DNA of 64,000 nt from Roseofilum casamattae BLCC-M143 (GTDB lineage: Bacteria; Cyanobacteriota; Cyanobacteriia; Cyanobacteriales; Desertifilaceae), in NCBI RefSeq assembly GCF_030068455.1, contig NZ_JAQOSQ010000001.1:186001-250000 (forward strand), given 5' to 3'. The notes under the pieces are model-generated. The model was not told where the DNA came from. It did not search any database and was given only the letters and a program-made list of their open reading frames with translations. Positions 56,113 to 64,000 of this stretch are shown here, piece after piece. Position 1 is the stretch's first letter, and each line of letters starts with the position of its first letter. The position numbers and the translations under genes were made by a program.

Positions 56113-57481
56113 CAGGGTAAGCTCATCTAATTTGGTAGCGAATGTAGCTGACAAAAACTAAAACATATGAGTTGAGCCAGAATCTGGCCAAGTTTGATAA
56201 TATAGGTCTGGCATAAACTTCAATCAACTCATCCAATCAAGATTATGGCTCAAGGTTTTGCTCCTTCACTTCAATCAGACAAGACAGATAAGAGTATTTC
56301 AACTACAACTGTCAAATCAGTGGAGGAAATTCAAGCTGGTTTATTAAGTTGTGTTGAGCAGATTGAAGATCCTCGAACCACTCGAACTCAAAAACATGGG
56401 TTAAAAGATATCATCGTAATTGCCATTTTAGCTATTATTTCTGGTGCGGAAGGTTGGGAAGATATTGAGAATTATGGTCTGAGTAAATCTCAGTGGTTGA
56501 GTGAGTTCTTAGACTTACCTCATGGCATTCCGTCTGATGATACTTTTCGACGAGTATTTGAACGAATTAATCCGTCGGAACTGGAGCAAGCATTACAGCA
56601 ATGGCTTCAACCTCTTCTCGGTTCTTTGGTTGGAGAAGTCGTCCCTATAGATGGCAAAACTTTGCGAGGTTCTTACGATCGACAGAAGGAAATAAAAGCC
56701 TTAAACTTAGTCACAGCTTGGGCCAGTCAACAGCAACTGGTTTTAGGACAAATTCCAGTAGACGACAAATCGAATGAAATCACGGCAATCCCTGCCCTGC
56801 TTGAATTATTAGATATTACGGGAGCGATTATCACTATTGATGCCATGGGGACTCAGACCGAAATTGTCCGCAGAATTCAAGAGAAAAAAGCCGATTATGT
56901 TTTGTCGTTAAAAAAGAATCATCCCACCCTTCATGCTGAAGTCAAACAGAAGTTTAATCAAATCAAAACGAATTCAGGTCAATCCGGAAATATTGACTAT
57001 AACCAAGGAGTTGGAGCTGGACACCATCGCCGAGAAAAAAGACGAGTTTGGGCGATTCCAGTAACGGAGTTTGAGTCCTTATATCAATCAGAGCAATGGG
57101 TGGGACTACAAACTATAGTGGTGGTGGAAAGAACTCGTCATCTCTGGAATAAAACCACTCACGAAGTTCAATTATACTTATCTTCTTTACCTGCCAATGC
57201 TCGGGTTTTAGGCAACATTATTCGCCAACATTGGGGCATTGAAAATCAAGTTCATTGGACTTTGGATGTCACCTTTAATGAAGATTCCAGTCGGATTCGT
57301 TCCGGTCATAGTCCTCAAAATTTGGCCCTTCTACGACGTTGGGCGCTCAATGCTCTTCGTCAAGAAACTACTCTCAAGCGTAGTTTACGACAGAAGCAGA
57401 AGCGGGCAGCTATGAATAATGACTATATGTTCTCTATCCTCAGTTCCTTTTGTCAAGGGTGATTGAGATGCTCTTACCCTG
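56113..57481 (+). mobile_element. ISAs1-family insertion sequence, complete
   Basis: 1369 bp. Left terminal repeat CAGGGTAAGCTCATCT (56113-56128) matches the reverse complement of the right end AGATGCTCTTACCCTG (57466-57481) at 14 of 16 positions. One intact transposase gene inside. No clear target-site duplication (the flanks share only TGGT near the ends), so a deletion or rearrangement may have accompanied insertion. Left and right flanks carry remnants of two different genes. Confidence 0.85.
56245..57462 (+). CDS. ISAs1-family transposase
   Basis: 405 residues, uninterrupted. DDE transposase: QIEDPRTTRTQKHGLKDIIVIAI at the start, first Asp in VVPIDGKTLRGSYDR, second Asp in IITIDAMGTQTEIV, then ADYVLSLKKNHP. 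The third acidic residue lies in VTFNEDSSRIRSGHSPQNLALLRRWALN. HWGIENQVHWTLDV is the usual family segment. Likely active. A nested palindrome (AGCCAGAATCTGGCC and TCAACTC/GAGTTGA arms) upstream at about 56171-56229 may regulate expression. Confidence 0.95.
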   Translation: MAQGFAPSLQSDKTDKSISTTTVKSVEEIQAGLLSCVEQIEDPRTTRTQKHGLKDIIVIAILAIISGAEGWEDIENYGLSKSQWLSEFLDLPHGIPSDDTFRRVFERINPSELEQALQQWLQPLLGSLVGEVVPIDGKTLRGSYDRQKEIKALNLVTAWASQQQLVLGQIPVDDKSNEITAIPALLELLDITGAIITIDAMGTQTEIVRRIQEKKADYVLSLKKNHPTLHAEVKQKFNQIKTNSGQSGNIDYNQGVGAGHHRREKRRVWAIPVTEFESLYQSEQWVGLQTIVVVERTRHLWNKTTHEVQLYLSSLPANARVLGNIIRQHWGIENQVHWTLDVTFNEDSSRIRSGHSPQNLALLRRWALNALRQETTLKRSLRQKQKRAAMNNDYMFSILSSFCQG

Positions 57482-57892
57482 GTCGTTAAAGAAGCATTGA
57501 GGTTGTATCCCGCTGTCCCTTTATTTATTCGAGAAGTTATTTCCGGACAATCGGTCATGCTCGGTGGCTACACTATCCCTGAGAAAACTCAAGTTTTTAT
57601 TAGTAGCTGGTCGTTTCACCGCAATCCTAACTATTGGCAGAATCCCAATGCTTTTATTCCAGAACGCTTTACGAATTCGCCTCCTCCGTTTCACTATTTT
57701 CCCTTTGGTGCTGGACCTCGCCAATGTATTGGGATGGCTTTTACCTTACTCTGTACAAAAGTTATGGTAATTAATATTCTTTCACAATACTCGGTGGAAC
57801 TCGAGCCTGGCACGACCTTTGAGACTGAGTATTTTTCGGGTACGATTCAGCCTCGTGAAGGGCTTGCGGTTAAACTTAGTAAACTTGAATAA
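57482..57892 (+). pseudogene. 3' remnant of a cytochrome P450 gene
   Basis: Frame from the IS edge: VVKEALRLYPAVPLFIRE (the ExxR helix K), GYTIPEKTQVFISSWSFHRNPNYW, PERF, and the heme loop FGAGPRQCIGMAF with its thiolate Cys, to a normal C-terminus. About the last 135 of ~450 residues are kept; the N-terminal two thirds, including the oxygen-activating helix I, are lost. Without them it cannot be active. No start codon or ribosome site. Confidence 0.9.
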
Positions 57893-57926
57893 TACGCTCT
57901 CTTCTATACAGCAAGCTCTAGTTATA

Positions 57927-58910
57927 TTAAATGGAGTTTTCCTGTAGCCAGTCAAGCAGATCGTCACTGGTCTGAAAATCCCACATGGCATCTGCTAAAT
58001 TATCTAAGTCCTGGGGATTCAATTCTGCTATTGCGGTATTCAGTTGCGAGCGGATTTCTGGGAAACGGCGCTCCAGTTGTCCCTGGAGTAAGCTTCTTTT
58101 ACCTTCTTCTCGACCCTCTTCTCGACCTTCTTCTCGACCTCGGATTTCTGCTTGTTCGATCTCAATGAACGGCCATTGTGCTTCAAACTCTTGGGTGCTC
58201 AAGATGCTCGCTTCGTAACTTTTGTTGTCCATATAACGATTGTATGCTGCTCTTTCTCCGTCGGAGAGATTATTGACCCGTAAGGTTTCTTTGGCTTCGG
58301 GTAAGCCTTTGGCAGCAAATTCTTCTTTAATTTCGCTGTTTTTGAGAAAATAGATCCATTCGTCAAGTTTTGTTTTTGCGTTTCCTTGAAAGTTCTTGAC
58401 TTTCAGTAGGTAGTATTCAGGAAAAAGATCGGCAACTTGTTTGATTTTGTATTTTGTTTCTTGAGCTTTGGTCGGTTGCAGAATGTCGGAGTTGTTCAGA
58501 CCAACGAACTCGGGGCGCAGGCGATAGATATAGTCATCTCCTTTACCGAGGTTAAAGTAGACGATATTGATGGAGTAGATTTTCCGAATTTTGCCGTATT
58601 CCTCGCCTTGCTCTAGATATTCGGTAACGAGTTGCGAGACACCATAGAGCATACGATGGAAATAATCGAGTTGGGAGTTGTTTTGTACTTCGATGAGGAT
58701 TAACTCGGAGTCTTCTGTTTCGGCGAGAATATCAACTCGGTTGCTTTTATCGTCATAGGTTTGTTGATTTCCTTCACTCTCGAGGAGGGTGTTGATTTTG
58801 ATATCGGTCTGTAAGAGTTCGCTCAAAAATCCTTCTAAGACTACATAGTTAGCTTTATTGCGTAGTAGTCTTTTGATGGCCCAATCAAAGCGTATGTGTT
58901 TTGATGGCAT
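57927..58910 (-). CDS. Rpn-family PD-(D/E)XK nuclease (putative transposase)
   Basis: 327 residues. HIRFDWAIKRLLRNKANYVVLEGFL opens the PDDEXK_2 family; Asp60 in NRVDILAETED and Glu74-x-Gln76 in LILIEVQNNSQ form the active site. DYFHRMLYGVSQLV is typical. The C-terminal part (REEGREEGREEGKR, from 12-bp DNA repeats at 58102-58137) precedes a DUF4351 helix-rich tail. Rpn proteins promote RecA-independent recombination; cyanobacteria have many copies. Confidence 0.9.
   Translation of the reverse strand: MPSKHIRFDWAIKRLLRNKANYVVLEGFLSELLQTDIKINTLLESEGNQQTYDDKSNRVDILAETEDSELILIEVQNNSQLDYFHRMLYGVSQLVTEYLEQGEEYGKIRKIYSINIVYFNLGKGDDYIYRLRPEFVGLNNSDILQPTKAQETKYKIKQVADLFPEYYLLKVKNFQGNAKTKLDEWIYFLKNSEIKEEFAAKGLPEAKETLRVNNLSDGERAAYNRYMDNKSYEASILSTQEFEAQWPFIEIEQAEIRGREEGREEGREEGKRSLLQGQLERRFPEIRSQLNTAIAELNPQDLDNLADAMWDFQTSDDLLDWLQENSI
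58102..58137 (-). repeat. 12-bp tandem repeat, three units
   Basis: Three units (58102, 58114, 58126), the middle differing by one base, encode REEG three times in the Rpn protein tail. Confidence 0.8.
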
Positions 58911-58935
58911 GGTTGGTGTGGTGGTCTTACAATTA

Positions 58936-60510
58936 CTATTCTATTGATATTTTAGCGATCGCATCGAATTCTCCAGCAGAATCGATCGCCTTGACTTCCC
59001 AGCGATCGCCTTTTTCCGGATTTGGATAATAGCAGGTTGCCATCCAACCGCTGTACCAGTAGCGAGTGCTGCCCCAATATTGAGCCACATCGGGACGATC
59101 GCAGTTGGGAATGCAGCATTGAACGAGATCGCGATCGCGCCAAATTTCGATGTTAGCGATCGCGGGATTTGAGTCCAGGGAGATGGCCCATCCTTCGAGT
59201 TCGAGATAGGTTTGTTCGGTTTGAGGATCGGTGTTCAGGGTGGCGCGATCGAGATTCAGGTGGATGTGAGGTTGGCCGAAGGTTTGCGCGAGTTTGGCTT
59301 TCCAGTAATTGAGTTTGCCAGAAAGGGAAGGTTGCGATTCTGGGATGGATTGGATGGATGGGTTAATATCTGGGAAGGTTTGCTGGATTCGGTTTAGGTA
59401 AATGATGCGTTCTTGTTGGCGATCGCTTATTGCTTTAATCGATAGAATACTAGTCTCGCGATAGAATTCTGGCGGAAGATTAAAGGTGCAGGACCATCCC
59501 GATTTTTGCGTCCATTGGCGATCGATATTCAGCAGGCGCGCTGCGGTTTCGGAAGGGAAGGTGGGAATGGTTCGTTGCAGCAGTTGAGGTTCTGATGATG
59601 GGTTGCTCGCCCAAATTTGGATTTCTCGTACGCGAGAGTCCGGTTGCATGATGGCTGCCCATCCCTGGAGGGTAATTCTGCCGCGATCGTCGGTTGAATA
59701 GCTCTCTAAGACTCCTTTTGGGGTGAAATCGATTCTTAAGTCAGAAAAGTCGCAATCGGGCTGTTTGATGAGAATATAGAGGTCTTGCAAGGAGAAGGCT
59801 CGAGGCACGCGGGTGTAGGAAGCGCGATCGCCTGCTACAGTTGCGATCGCTTTTTGCACGAATTCTTCCGCAACCCAAGTCGAACCGTATTCGCTCGTAT
59901 CTAAGGATTGACTTTCGCTTTGCTCGACGAACAAGATGCCGGAGTCTGGCATAGTGTAGTTTGGGGGTTGAACGGCGCGATCGTGAACGCTAAATAGAAG
60001 CATTCCGTCGGGAAGGAGCAAATCGTATAAAACCTGAAGCCATTGGTGAAAGCGATGTTCGGGGAGATGGCTGAAGAGGGAATAAACGACGATGCAGTTA
60101 AATTTTTGCGCGCATTGATAGGTTTGCGGATCGGTCGTAGAATAAATCCCATGCACTCCCCATTCTTGGGAGACAAAATCTACCGCATCGCTATAGATAT
60201 CGGAGGCCCAGATTTTCTCTGGAGGGAGTTGGTTAACCCAAAACCGAGTTAAGCGTCCGTAACCGCAGGCAAATTCGAGGAACGAGCCAATGTTACTCCA
60301 TTGCTGAAACTTCCAGGCGATCGCTTGCTCGACGCGATCGACAATTTCTTGGGCTGATTTAAAATAAGCTAATCTGGCTTGCTCTTCTTCTCCTCGGTAG
60401 CGATCGGCAGCTAAGAGAAAAAGCAGCATTTCATCCTGGGGGTGGATTTTTGTACTCGTCTGGCGAGCGGGTGAGTCCCCATAAAAGATATCAACCAGTA
60501 AATTGCTCAT
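58936..60510 (-). CDS. SAM methyltransferase with two C-terminal beta modules
   Basis: 524 residues. Class I methyltransferase domain about 55-215 with motif I FLEFACGYGRLTRFW, acidic motif II WASDIYSDAVDF and a post-motif CIVVYSLFSHLPE. After about 260 there are two related modules, each with L(Q/E)GWA...I..IEIW: LQGWAAIMQPDSRVREIQIW and LEGWAISLDSNPAIANIEIW, probably beta sandwiches. Such tails occur in glycan-modifying enzymes. It follows the hybrid kinase by 13 bases on the same strand, so they are likely one transcript. Substrate unknown. Confidence 0.8.
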   Translation of the reverse strand: MSNLLVDIFYGDSPARQTSTKIHPQDEMLLFLLAADRYRGEEEQARLAYFKSAQEIVDRVEQAIAWKFQQWSNIGSFLEFACGYGRLTRFWVNQLPPEKIWASDIYSDAVDFVSQEWGVHGIYSTTDPQTYQCAQKFNCIVVYSLFSHLPEHRFHQWLQVLYDLLLPDGMLLFSVHDRAVQPPNYTMPDSGILFVEQSESQSLDTSEYGSTWVAEEFVQKAIATVAGDRASYTRVPRAFSLQDLYILIKQPDCDFSDLRIDFTPKGVLESYSTDDRGRITLQGWAAIMQPDSRVREIQIWASNPSSEPQLLQRTIPTFPSETAARLLNIDRQWTQKSGWSCTFNLPPEFYRETSILSIKAISDRQQERIIYLNRIQQTFPDINPSIQSIPESQPSLSGKLNYWKAKLAQTFGQPHIHLNLDRATLNTDPQTEQTYLELEGWAISLDSNPAIANIEIWRDRDLVQCCIPNCDRPDVAQYWGSTRYWYSGWMATCYYPNPEKGDRWEVKAIDSAGEFDAIAKISIE

Positions 60511-60523
60511 CCACCCCTCATCA

Positions 60524-63331
60524 CTATTGTTGCTCTTGGATTAAAATTGCTTTGACGCGATCGAATTCTACTTGAATTTGGGCAATTTTCTCACCGAGCT
60601 TCACCCAAGAGGCTGATTCGGCTTCCGTTTCCAGATCGCTGCACAGATTAGCTAGAGCTTTCGCTCCAAAGGTGCGAGAACTGCCTTTGAGGGTATGAGC
60701 TTTAATCATCAGGGTTTGGCGATCGTTATCTTGAGCAGAACGTTGCATTCCTTCAATATTTTTCGGAACATCGCTGAGGAATTGATGAATCAGATCGCTA
60801 AAGAATTCGGGATCATCTTCGCTGTCTAATTCATCGCGCAAGTTGGTAAACACTTGCCAATCTAAACTTTGTTCCCGGCCGGGATTAATGGCCAGGTTAA
60901 ATTGAGCAGGACTGGCTTCCGCGCGAATTTCTTGAAGCTTGCTGTAACCTCGTTCTAAAGCTGCTTGTAGGGCTTCAACTTTCACCGGTTTGCTCACATA
61001 ATCATCCATTCCTGCTTCAATGCATTGCCATTGATTTCCTTCAATAGCACCAGCAGTCATGGCAATAATGTGGGGACGATTGGAAGGGGGCCAATTCTGG
61101 CAAATATATCGAGTGGCTTCTAGTCCATCCATTTCCGGCATTTGCACGTCCATAAGGATAATATCATAGGCTTGGCGATCGAGGGCTTCGATAACTTCTA
61201 AGCCATTACTGACGATATCTGCGGCATAGCCTAAGCGTTCTAGGATGCGTATGGCAACTTTTTGGTTGACGATGTTATCGTCGGCGAGAAGAATGCGAAT
61301 ATAAGAATTTACGGCTCGCTCTTCATTTTTACTGTTGTTTTCTTTCGCCAAGATTTTCCGTGTCTTGGAGACCGAGAGGGATTGAGATTTTTTCGATTCC
61401 GAGGTAGAGATTGGCGATACTATTGAATCTTGAGCTGTATTGGGAAAGGGAATTATACTTGGTTGAGCGGTCGTTCTTCCGGCACAAAGACTAATTAAAA
61501 CTCGGTAGAGTTGGGCAACTTTAATCGGTTTTGATATATGAGAATCGAATTGTTCTTGGATGGATTTCTCAACAGTTCCGGTGAAGGTAAGCAATACTAA
61601 GGGAAGGCTGTCGCGATCGCGGTGTTTGCGGATATCCGTGACTAAATCATCTAGTGTTTTTCCTGCAATTGGCGCGCCGATAATGGCGACATCAAAATGG
61701 GTGGAGCGCTCGATCCATTCCATAGCTTCTGGAATCGTACTGACTTCAATACTATTCATTCCCCAGCGTTGAATTTGTTGTTTAAGGATCTGGCAATTAC
61801 TGGTATAAGCATCCACGACTAAGACATTTCTCTGGCGCAGTTGAGGTTGGGTATTGCGTAGATGGACGGGAATGGGCGATCGCGCACTTTCGGCAACAAT
61901 TTTAAACTGAAATCTCGAGCCTTTTCCCTCTTCGCTGTCCACCCACATTGTGCCTCCCATGAGTTCGCTCAGACGCTTGCTAATGGATAAGCCTAATCCC
62001 GTTCCTCCATAACGCCGCGTCGTCGAACTATCAACTTGGGAAAAGGATTGAAAGAGTTTATCTTGCAGTTTTTTGGGAATTCCTATGCCCGTATCTTCTA
62101 CGGTGAATTCGACTTCGTAGAAAACCGGTTGACTCGGGTCGGGAATGGGGGTAGGCGATCCGCCAATTCGAGTACTTGAAACGGAGACGCTGACTTCTCC
62201 TTCTTCAGTAAATTTTAAACCATTACCAATTAAGTTAACTAAGATTTGGCGCAAGCGAGTCACATCTGCATTCAAGGAATGAGGGCTTTGCGGATCGATA
62301 TTGTAGGATAAGTTAATTTGTTTTTCAATGGCTTTTGTGGTTAATAGCTCTAAAGAATCTTCGACACATTCATAGAGGTCGAAGGGGCGAGTTTCTAGTT
62401 CTAGTTTTCCGGCTTCAATTTTGGAGAAATCGAGAATATCATTAATAATAGTTAATAGGGATTGACCGCTTTGGAGAATGGTTTCCACATATTCATTTTG
62501 TTCTTCATCTAATTCAGTATCGAATAATAAACCTGCCATGCCCAAAACTCCATTCATGGGCGTGCGAATTTCATGACTCATGACAGCTAAGAAGTCAGAT
62601 TTCATCCGCGTAGCCGATTGCGCTTCTTGTAAAGCCAGATCGAGAGCCGCATTTTTAGCTTTAAGTTCTTGAGCAATTTTGGTTTTATCTCGTTCGGCTC
62701 GCATGAGAGCGCTAATATATTCTTTGATTTGCTGCAGTCCTGGATAAAAGATTAATAAAGCTTCTAATACTAGAACAATTAAGGTTAATCCAAATAGGGA
62801 GAGTTGAACTTGTTCGGCGGTATTGAGCGACTTGGGTAAAGTCATGGATAATTGAGCCGTCATCTCCGAAATATCCCGATCGCATTGACGATATTGGGGC
62901 AGCCAAGTTGCCGTACTAGAATTACTTTGCGATCGCGGAATTAGTTGTTCGACAATCTCTAATAGTTGTTGATAGCAACGTTGGAGGGTTTCTTTTTCTT
63001 GGCTGCTCCACTCTTGCAACTGTAGCTGTTCGTAACTGCTGGTCCATTGGTCTTCCATTTCGCGAATTTTGGATATGGCAGTGTCTACCTCAGCATCGGC
63101 AGAAATTTCCTCGAGTTCAATAGCGCTCAAGGTGAGATTGCTGGTTAAATGACGATAGTGCTCGAGACCTTCCAACTGATGGCCGGATTTAATCGGCTGT
63201 TGTAGAGCGTGCTGAATCAGCAGTTGGCTCGCCAGGGATAACAGGGCCACAATACCTAATGAGGTGAAAGAAAGGGTTGCTAAACGACGCAGGGATGGGC
63301 GAGAAATTTCAGAAGATGGAGAATCTTGCAT
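60524..63331 (-). CDS. Hybrid sensor histidine kinase with two receivers and Hpt
   Basis: 935 residues. N-terminal membrane segment (about 18-36), periplasmic helical sensor of ~130 residues, second membrane segment (about 175-195), coiled coil, HisKA with [14 protein letters not shown] (His253), HATPase with [17 protein letters not shown] and GTGLGL. Receiver 1 lacks the phospho-Asp (AIIGAPI), so it is degenerate. Receiver 2 is intact with Asp728 in [13 protein letters not shown]. The C-terminal Hpt has His879 in [13 protein letters not shown]. BarA-like architecture; the output regulator is not adjacent. A 13-bp tandem duplication lies just upstream. Confidence 0.93.
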   Translation of the reverse strand: MQDSPSSEISRPSLRRLATLSFTSLGIVALLSLASQLLIQHALQQPIKSGHQLEGLEHYRHLTSNLTLSAIELEEISADAEVDTAISKIREMEDQWTSSYEQLQLQEWSSQEKETLQRCYQQLLEIVEQLIPRSQSNSSTATWLPQYRQCDRDISEMTAQLSMTLPKSLNTAEQVQLSLFGLTLIVLVLEALLIFYPGLQQIKEYISALMRAERDKTKIAQELKAKNAALDLALQEAQSATRMKSDFLAVMSHEIRTPMNGVLGMAGLLFDTELDEEQNEYVETILQSGQSLLTIINDILDFSKIEAGKLELETRPFDLYECVEDSLELLTTKAIEKQINLSYNIDPQSPHSLNADVTRLRQILVNLIGNGLKFTEEGEVSVSVSSTRIGGSPTPIPDPSQPVFYEVEFTVEDTGIGIPKKLQDKLFQSFSQVDSSTTRRYGGTGLGLSISKRLSELMGGTMWVDSEEGKGSRFQFKIVAESARSPIPVHLRNTQPQLRQRNVLVVDAYTSNCQILKQQIQRWGMNSIEVSTIPEAMEWIERSTHFDVAIIGAPIAGKTLDDLVTDIRKHRDRDSLPLVLLTFTGTVEKSIQEQFDSHISKPIKVAQLYRVLISLCAGRTTAQPSIIPFPNTAQDSIVSPISTSESKKSQSLSVSKTRKILAKENNSKNEERAVNSYIRILLADDNIVNQKVAIRILERLGYAADIVSNGLEVIEALDRQAYDIILMDVQMPEMDGLEATRYICQNWPPSNRPHIIAMTAGAIEGNQWQCIEAGMDDYVSKPVKVEALQAALERGYSKLQEIRAEASPAQFNLAINPGREQSLDWQVFTNLRDELDSEDDPEFFSDLIHQFLSDVPKNIEGMQRSAQDNDRQTLMIKAHTLKGSSRTFGAKALANLCSDLETEAESASWVKLGEKIAQIQVEFDRVKAILIQEQQ

Positions 63332-63347
63332 AATTTATTGTGTCATG

Positions 63348-63373
63348 GATTAACTGCCGAGATTAACTGCCGA
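63348..63373. repeat. 13-bp perfect tandem duplication
   Basis: GATTAACTGCCGA at 63348-63360 and 63361-63373, in the divergent promoter region between the hybrid kinase and the RecB-like gene. Confidence 0.85.
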
Positions 63374-63417
63374 GAGGTGACTGGTGACTGGAACCGGTTC
63401 TTGCTACTCTAATAGTC

Positions 63418-64000
63418 ATGTTGCTCACTGCCCAATTACTACTGAATTACCAACGCTGTCGTCGTCGAGCATTTTTGGATGTTTATGGAGACGATGGTCA
63501 ACGAGATCCACCGAGCGATTATCTGCGGAAACTAAGACAAGATAGTTCGGCCCATCAACAAGCTATGCTGGCAAGCTATGCTTATGATAAGCCTCGCTAT
63601 TCTCAGGATAATTGGCAAGAGGGCAGTGCCGCCACATTGTCATTAATGGCGCAAGGAGCTGAGGCAATATATCATGGAGTTCTTTTGGTTTCTGGGAATC
63701 ATTTTCAGGCGCTGGATCTGGCAGTATCGGAAAGCTATCGTTTAGAGAAACTGGTGGGTTTAAGTATTCCCGGTTTATTGGTAAAGTCTCCTGGAACTTC
63801 TGCGTTTGGCCCCTGGCAATATGCTCTGGTGGAGATTAAATGGGGGAAGCGGCCGAAGCGAGAATATCAGATGGTGGCGATGTTTCATGCTTGGGTATTG
63901 AGTTGTTTGCAAGGGTGTCCTCCGCAGTCGATTCAGTTGATGCTGCGCGATCGCTCCCCTTACTATGTGGATAATGTTAAACTCTGGCCGGAGTTTCAGG
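63418..64000 (+). CDS. TM0106-type RecB-like nuclease (5' part)
   Basis: ATG 63418 opens an uninterrupted frame to the window edge (194 codons). LLTAQLLLNYQRCRRRAFLDVYGD and PPSDYLRKLRQDSSAHQQ are the start of the TM0106/RecB-like family; YALVEIKWGKRPKREYQMVAMFHAW contains the catalytic E-x-K of the RecB nuclease fold. The members I recall are ~480-500 residues with a C-terminal RNase H-like exonuclease domain, which would be off-window. Role probably in DNA repair, unproven. Confidence 0.85.
   Translation, partial: MLLTAQLLLNYQRCRRRAFLDVYGDDGQRDPPSDYLRKLRQDSSAHQQAMLASYAYDKPRYSQDNWQEGSAATLSLMAQGAEAIYHGVLLVSGNHFQALDLAVSESYRLEKLVGLSIPGLLVKSPGTSAFGPWQYALVEIKWGKRPKREYQMVAMFHAWVLSCLQGCPPQSIQLMLRDRSPYYVDNVKLWPEFQ

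Overview
The window looks like cyanobacterial chromosome. It carries photosynthesis and cyanobacterium-typical genes: psaK, a CcaA-type carbonic anhydrase, cytochrome M, a CRR7 homologue, a CPP1-like protein, crtP-crtB, ferredoxin-dependent sulfite reductase, DUF1822, an Npun_F0494-type protein and a PEP-CTERM protein. The HIP1 octamer GCGATCGC is scattered through genes and spacers alike. Coding density is moderate, strands switch often, and several spacers hold hairpin repeats. Genus cannot be fixed from the sequence alone; repeat content and accessory genes would fit a filamentous Oscillatoriales-like strain (inference). No rRNA, tRNA or CRISPR array was recognised.

Layout. 0-8 kb: 5' part of pyrG, a secreted hydratase-like protein, a repeat-bearing spacer, a double-GAF histidine kinase whose second GAF has a bilin-type Cys-His pair, and an overlapping CPA1 antiporter/Kir potassium channel pair. 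8-16 kb: cytochrome M, larC, tsaC, a CobT-like protein, a Uma2 nuclease with repeat tail, DUF2232-obgE, peroxiredoxin Q, Npun_F0494 family. 16-24.6 kb: two MscS channels plus a coiled-coil membrane protein, cobQ, a small ferredoxin, cutA, a geranylgeranyl-reductase-like flavoprotein, a Fur paralogue, ccaA. 24.6-29 kb: pdhB-secD-secF-EamA on the minus strand. 29-38.4 kb: an unknown protein, a sulfotransferase/SET-domain pair, crr7, sir, purH, a 2OG-Fe(II) oxygenase and a stand-alone condensation-type acyltransferase. 39-47 kb: PEP-CTERM protein, GST, crtB, crtP, AI-2E transporter, D27-like protein and aldehyde dehydrogenase, i.e. a carotenoid-flavoured neighbourhood. 47-52 kb: an operon-like set of degenerate sigma-70 factor, DUF1822, YaaW and O-antigen-ligase-like proteins. 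51.6-55.7 kb: psaK, trpF, an OmpR-type regulator, CPP1-like and a cysteine-lyase-like PLP enzyme. 55.9-57.9 kb: an ISAs1-family element lying between a lipoxygenase-like 5' remnant and a cytochrome P450 3' remnant. 58-64 kb: Rpn-type nuclease, a methyltransferase with C-terminal modules transcribed behind a large hybrid histidine kinase, and the start of a RecB-like nuclease gene.

How genes work together. The clearest functional units are K+ homeostasis (antiporter plus Kir), protein export (secDF behind pdhB), phytoene synthesis and desaturation (crtB, crtP) with possible downstream apocarotenoid chemistry (D27-like and ALDH), and the sigma-like/DUF1822/YaaW/ligase set. The last is the best candidate for an undescribed system: translational overlaps and spacing support co-expression, the regulator lacks an obvious anti-sigma partner, and the function is not known to me. 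Second candidates are the sulfotransferase/SET pair and the LOX-P450 locus broken by an IS.
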